From Methanosarcina sp. UBA402 (GTDB lineage: Archaea > Halobacteriota > Methanosarcinia > Methanosarcinales > Methanosarcinaceae): 16,627 nt of DNA. The translations under genes were made by a program, and so were the position numbers. The notes under the pieces are model-generated. The model had not been told where the DNA came from. It did no database searches and saw only the letters and a program-made list of their open reading frames with translations. Position 1 is the stretch's first letter; the number at the start of each line of letters is the position of its first letter. Location: NCBI GenBank assembly GCA_002509325.1, contig DADO01000155.1, positions 1 through 16,627 on the forward strand, read 5' to 3'. Below are positions 14,333 through 16,627 of the stretch, piece by piece.

Positions 14333-14351
14333 GCGGATTTTTTCCGCTTTT
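14331..14351 (+). terminator. Terminator-like hairpin at the fusA stop codon
   Basis: AAGCGG (14331-14336) pairs with CCGCTT (14344-14349) around the loop ATTTTTT, with T residues continuing to 14351. The stem starts inside the TAA stop codon. Oligo-T tracts in loop and tail fit archaeal intrinsic termination. The same arms occur at the rpoH stop codon. Confidence 0.6.
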
Positions 14352-14353
14352 CC

Positions 14354-14366
14354 TTAATATTTATAA
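14354..14366 (+). promoter_or_regulatory. Candidate TATA box for a transcript between fusA and tuf
   Basis: The AT-rich element around ATATTTATAAGG (14358-14368 region) is a good archaeal TATA candidate, located directly after the fusA terminator. It would start transcription near 14390, where the GC-rich foldable segment begins. Confidence 0.35.
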
Positions 14367-14370
14367 GGTT

Positions 14371-14560
14371 ATACCTGTCCTCAGGCAGGATAGAAAAAAG
14401 TACCCGACTGACCTGGAAGGGAAGAGAATCCCTATCGGTTCGGGGATACGGCCAACCGGAAAGCTTTAAGACAAGGTATGCCTATATTGGGGGAAAACAG
14501 CCAGGCCACTGTAAATTTTAGAGTGGCGGTTCAAGAAGGAGTCCGGAAGGGAAACTGATG
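14371..14560 (+). ncRNA. Structured, GC-rich segment between fusA and tuf (candidate small RNA or long tuf leader)
   Basis: This segment is distinctly richer in G and C than the flanks. The clearest hairpin is GCCACT (14505-14510) with AGTGGC (14522-14527), continued past one mismatch by TAA (14512-14514) with TTA (14518-14520). A long-range pairing CCTGG (14412-14416) with CCAGG (14501-14505, sharing one base with the hairpin) could close a multibranched fold. CGGTT (14436-14440) can pair with AACCG (14454-14458), or GGGA (14419-14422) with TCCC (14429-14432). A stop-free frame also runs from 14412 to a TGA at 14556, with an ATG at 14478 giving 26 codons but no proper ribosome binding site. 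A promoter-like element and terminator lie before it, and tuf appears to have its own promoter after it. I do not recognise an RNA family. Confidence 0.35.
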
Positions 14561-14562
14561 AT

Positions 14563-14580
14563 ATTGATCTAATTGATCTG
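14563..14580. repeat. 9-bp tandem duplication
   Basis: ATTGATCTA (14563-14571) is followed by ATTGATCTG (14572-14580), differing at the last base, in the AT-rich stretch before the tuf promoter. No function is evident. Confidence 0.6.
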
Positions 14581-14640
14581 ATATTGCTTTAATAAAGAGC
14601 GTAGAAATTAGTGAATCAATATTGAGATCTGCCCCAATCT

Positions 14641-14659
14641 TAATATACTAAATATTTGA
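14641..14659 (+). promoter_or_regulatory. Candidate TATA region for tuf
   Basis: The sequence TTAATATACTAAATATTTG (14641-14659) holds overlapping TATA-like elements 45-60 bases before the tuf ATG. It would start a leader of about 25-35 bases carrying the strong Shine-Dalgarno AGGAGA (14689-14694). This is the layout expected for a highly expressed archaeal gene with its own promoter. Confidence 0.5.
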
Positions 14660-14701
14660 TATACGAATGAAACTCATCCAGAATTACAGGAGAATTATAA
14701 T

Positions 14702-15970
14702 ATGGCAGCAGATAAACCGCACATGAACTTAGCAGTGATTGGTCACATTGACCACGGAAAATCAACATTCGTAGGACGCTTAATGTTCGACGCAGGTGCA
14801 GTACCTGCACACATCATTGAGAAGTATAAGGATGAAGCAAAGCAGAAGGGTAAGGAATCCTTTGCCTTCGCCTGGGTTATGGACTCTCTTAAAGAAGAGC
14901 GTGAGAGAGGTATTACAATTGACATCGGCCACAAGAGGTTCGACACAGACAAGTACTACTTTACAGTTGTAGACTGCCCAGGTCACCGTGACTTTGTTAA
15001 GAATATGATTACAGGCGCTTCCCAGGCTGACGCTGCAGTCCTTGTTGTTGCAGCCCCTGATGGAGTCATGGCCCAGACCAAGGAACACATCTTCCTTTCC
15101 AGGACCCTCGGTATTAACCAGCTGATCGTCGCAGTTAACAAGATGGACGCAGTTGAATACAGCGAGAAGAGGTACAAGGAAGTTGTTGAGCAGGTATCCG
15201 GTATTCTGAAAATGGTCGGGTTCAAGCCAAGTGAAATTCCCTTCATTCCGACTTCTGCATTCAATGGGGACAACGTTAGCAAACTCAGCGAAAATACTCC
15301 CTGGTACAAGGGCCAGTACGTGATGGAAGCCCTTAACAACCTCAAACTGCCAGAAAAACCATCCAATCTTCCTCTCAGGATCCCTGTGGAAGATGCATAC
15401 ACCATCTCCGGTATCGGAACCGTGCCTGTAGGCAGGGTTGAAACCGGCGTCATGAAGAAGGGTGACAAGGTAGTCTTCATGCCTGGAGGAGCAACCGGTG
15501 AAGTTAAATCCATTGAGATGCACCACGAAGAAATCCCACAGGCTGTCCCGGGAGACAACATCGGCTGGAACGTACGTGGTATCGGCAAGGGTGATGTCCG
15601 CAGAGGAGACGTTTGTGGTCATGTTGACAACCCGCCAAAGGTTGCTGCCGAGTTCGTAGGTCAGATTGTAGTTCTACAGCACCCCTCCGCAATCACTGCT
15701 GGATACACTCCTGTTTTCCACGCCCACACCTCCCAGATTGCATGCCAGCTGATCTCTCTTGACAAAAAGCTGGACCCGAAGACCGGGCAGGTTAAGGAAG
15801 AAAATCCGACATTTATCAAAGCTGGAGACGCAGCAATCGTTACCATCAAACCGACAAAGCCGATGGTTATCGAGCCCGTAAAAGAAATTCCACAGCTCGG
15901 CAGGTTCGCTATCCGTGATATGGGTATGACCATCGCCGCCGGCATGTGCATGAGTGTTAAACAGAAATAA
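14702..15970 (+). CDS. tuf: Translation elongation factor 1-alpha (aEF1A, EF-Tu homologue)
   Basis: This GTPase delivers aminoacyl-tRNA to the ribosomal A site. The 422-residue protein has the P-loop GHIDHGKS (residues 14-21), ERGITID (68-74), DCPGH (91-95) and NKMD (146-149). They are followed by the two beta-barrel domains containing GTVPVGRVETGVMKKGD and the C-terminal IRDMGMTIAAGMCMSV. Length and sequence are typical of euryarchaeal EF-1alpha. The ATG at 14702 follows AGGAGA with seven bases spacing. Codons are strongly biased toward C-ending and preferred forms, as expected for an abundant protein. It is preceded by a 369-base gap and probably has its own promoter, and is followed 36 bases later by rps10. 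Confidence 0.98.
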   Translation: MAADKPHMNLAVIGHIDHGKSTFVGRLMFDAGAVPAHIIEKYKDEAKQKGKESFAFAWVMDSLKEERERGITIDIGHKRFDTDKYYFTVVDCPGHRDFVKNMITGASQADAAVLVVAAPDGVMAQTKEHIFLSRTLGINQLIVAVNKMDAVEYSEKRYKEVVEQVSGILKMVGFKPSEIPFIPTSAFNGDNVSKLSENTPWYKGQYVMEALNNLKLPEKPSNLPLRIPVEDAYTISGIGTVPVGRVETGVMKKGDKVVFMPGGATGEVKSIEMHHEEIPQAVPGDNIGWNVRGIGKGDVRRGDVCGHVDNPPKVAAEFVGQIVVLQHPSAITAGYTPVFHAHTSQIACQLISLDKKLDPKTGQVKEENPTFIKAGDAAIVTIKPTKPMVIEPVKEIPQLGRFAIRDMGMTIAAGMCMSVKQK

Positions 15971-15973
15971 CAC

Positions 15974-16315
<342 letters not shown>

Positions 16316-16322
16316 ACGAAAA

Positions 16323-16372
16323 AAGACAGGCTACAGAAATTTCTCTGTACCCGGTCTTGCAAACTTCTTTTT
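16323..16372 (+). terminator. Terminator hairpin after rps10
   Basis: A long hairpin is formed by AAGAC (16323-16327) with GTCTT (16354-16358), then, past one A-G mismatch, GG (16329-16330) with CC (16351-16352), then, past a C-C mismatch, TACAGA (16332-16337) with TCTGTA (16344-16349) around a six-base loop. A T-rich stretch, CTTCTTTTTC, follows. It lies eight bases after the rps10 stop codon and should end the tuf-rps10 transcript. Confidence 0.6.
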
Positions 16373-16378
16373 CACTTC

Positions 16379-16489
16379 TTACTCAAGAATATCTTTTAAC
16401 CTCAATATAATTTTGAGGAATCTGCCGGCGGCCGTCAAATCAGACGCACTTCCCGCCAGCATCTCTGCAAATTTTGATTCTATTCTCAT
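16379..16489 (-). CDS. Candidate small protein of 36 residues, leaderless
   Basis: On the minus strand, an ATG at 16487-16489 opens 36 codons ending with TAA at 16379-16381. The product is enriched in the patterns of an amphipathic helix: MRIESKFAEML, then a small-residue stretch, then GRFLKIILRLKDILE. It has a net charge near zero with alternating Lys/Arg/Asp/Glu and Leu/Ile. The reading frame is GC-richer than its surroundings. There is no Shine-Dalgarno site, but CTTATATC (16516-16523, minus strand) lies about 27 bases upstream, the distance at which an archaeal transcript would begin at or next to the ATG, i.e. a leaderless message. A hairpin CCTCAA (16400-16405) with TTGAGG (16413-16418) lies within its 3' part. 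It converges with rps10. I recognise no family, and it could be a chance frame or the tail of a decayed gene. Confidence 0.35.
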   Translation of the reverse strand: MRIESKFAEMLAGSASDLTAAGRFLKIILRLKDILE

Positions 16490-16515
16490 AGATTAGTTTG
16501 TTGTGGCTTCTTGCA

Positions 16516-16523
16516 GATATAAG
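16516..16523 (-). promoter_or_regulatory. Candidate TATA box for the minus-strand small gene
   Basis: The minus strand reads CTTATATC at 16523-16516. The distance of about 27 bases to the ATG at 16489 is what a leaderless archaeal transcript needs. Confidence 0.3.
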
Positions 16524-16607
16524 CCTGAAAACAGACTTAGAAGCGGCGCTCTACAGTATAGGAGACAAGTTTCGTGCCTTTTAGGTACCATTACTCTGAA
16601 TTCAATT

Positions 16608-16627
16608 GTGAACTACCACCGAGCTAA
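16608..16627 (-). mobile_element. Probable right end of an IS200/IS605-type (TnpB) element, cut by the window edge
   Basis: The minus strand reads TTAGCTCGGTGGTAGTTCAC from 16627 to 16608. The right ends of many tnpB-carrying IS200/IS605 elements read as a GC-rich hairpin arm, then TAGTTCAC. Here AGCTCGGTGG would be the second arm, with the complementary CCACCGAGCT expected just outside the window on the same strand. The element and its tnpB would lie beyond 16627, reading toward this window, with insertion downstream of rps10. The assignment rests on recalled end sequences. Confidence 0.4.

Noticed and set aside
14532..14556. GTCCGGAAGGGAAAC resembling the apical loop of SRP RNA
   Set aside because: Downstream sequence turns AT-rich and leads into the tuf promoter, so the roughly 300-base archaeal SRP RNA does not fit.
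14555..14581. TGATGA followed by CTGA, as in a C/D box guide RNA
   Set aside because: Only one C-like and one D-like box, no C'/D' pair and no closing stem.
14780..15622. 280-codon frame on the minus strand opposite tuf
   Set aside because: It is a shadow of the strongly codon-biased tuf gene, with no family resemblance or ribosome binding site.

Overview
The window is an archaeal information-processing locus, almost certainly from a methanogen of the genus Methanosarcina or a very close relative. The evidence is the split RNA polymerase B subunit (B'' and B' as separate genes), the split A subunit (A' and A''), the archaeal order rpoH-rpoB2-rpoB1-rpoA1-rpoA2-rpl30e-nusA-rps12-rps7-fusA-tuf-rps10, archaeal EF-2 and EF-1alpha sequences, TATA-type promoters, Shine-Dalgarno sites of the GGAG/GGTGA type, and very AT-rich, loosely packed intergenic DNA.

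Layout. Positions 1-759 are AT-rich non-coding DNA with short tandem repeats, a palindrome, and what looks like the decayed right end of an IS200/IS605-type (TnpB) element. A DJ-1/PfpI family gene lies at 760-1329. Positions 1330-1979 are AT-rich with no convincing gene. A GC-rich, foldable segment (about 1980-2055) precedes a tRNA-Lys(UUU) gene at 2082-2155. The RNA polymerase operon then runs without interruption from rpoH (2244) through rpoB2, rpoB1, rpoA1 and rpoA2 (to 9952). After a 277-base gap with promoter-like and hairpin sequences come rpl30e, nusA, rps12 and rps7 (10230-12067), then fusA (12140-14332), a 369-base gap with a structured segment, tuf (14702-15970) and rps10 (16007-16315). 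The last 310 bases hold a terminator-like hairpin, a possible leaderless 36-residue gene on the minus strand, and at the extreme right edge what looks like the end of another IS200/IS605-type element.

How the genes work together: RpoH, B'', B', A' and A'' supply the catalytic core and jaw of the archaeal RNA polymerase. NusA is a KH-domain RNA-binding factor. L30e, S12, S7 and S10 are ribosomal proteins. EF-2 and EF-1alpha are the two elongation GTPases. This is the archaeal counterpart of the bacterial rpoBC plus str cluster, so co-expression matches transcription and translation capacity.

The coding part is mostly conventional. The points most worth a second look are: a ferredoxin-like cysteine cluster inside RpoA1; the rpoB2 start region, where the only well-placed Shine-Dalgarno site sits in front of ATC rather than a normal start codon; two GC-rich foldable segments without genes (before tRNA-Lys and between fusA and tuf); a hairpin that would bury the rps10 ribosome binding site; a duplicated rpoH translation-start segment 555 bases upstream; and the candidate 36-residue gene.
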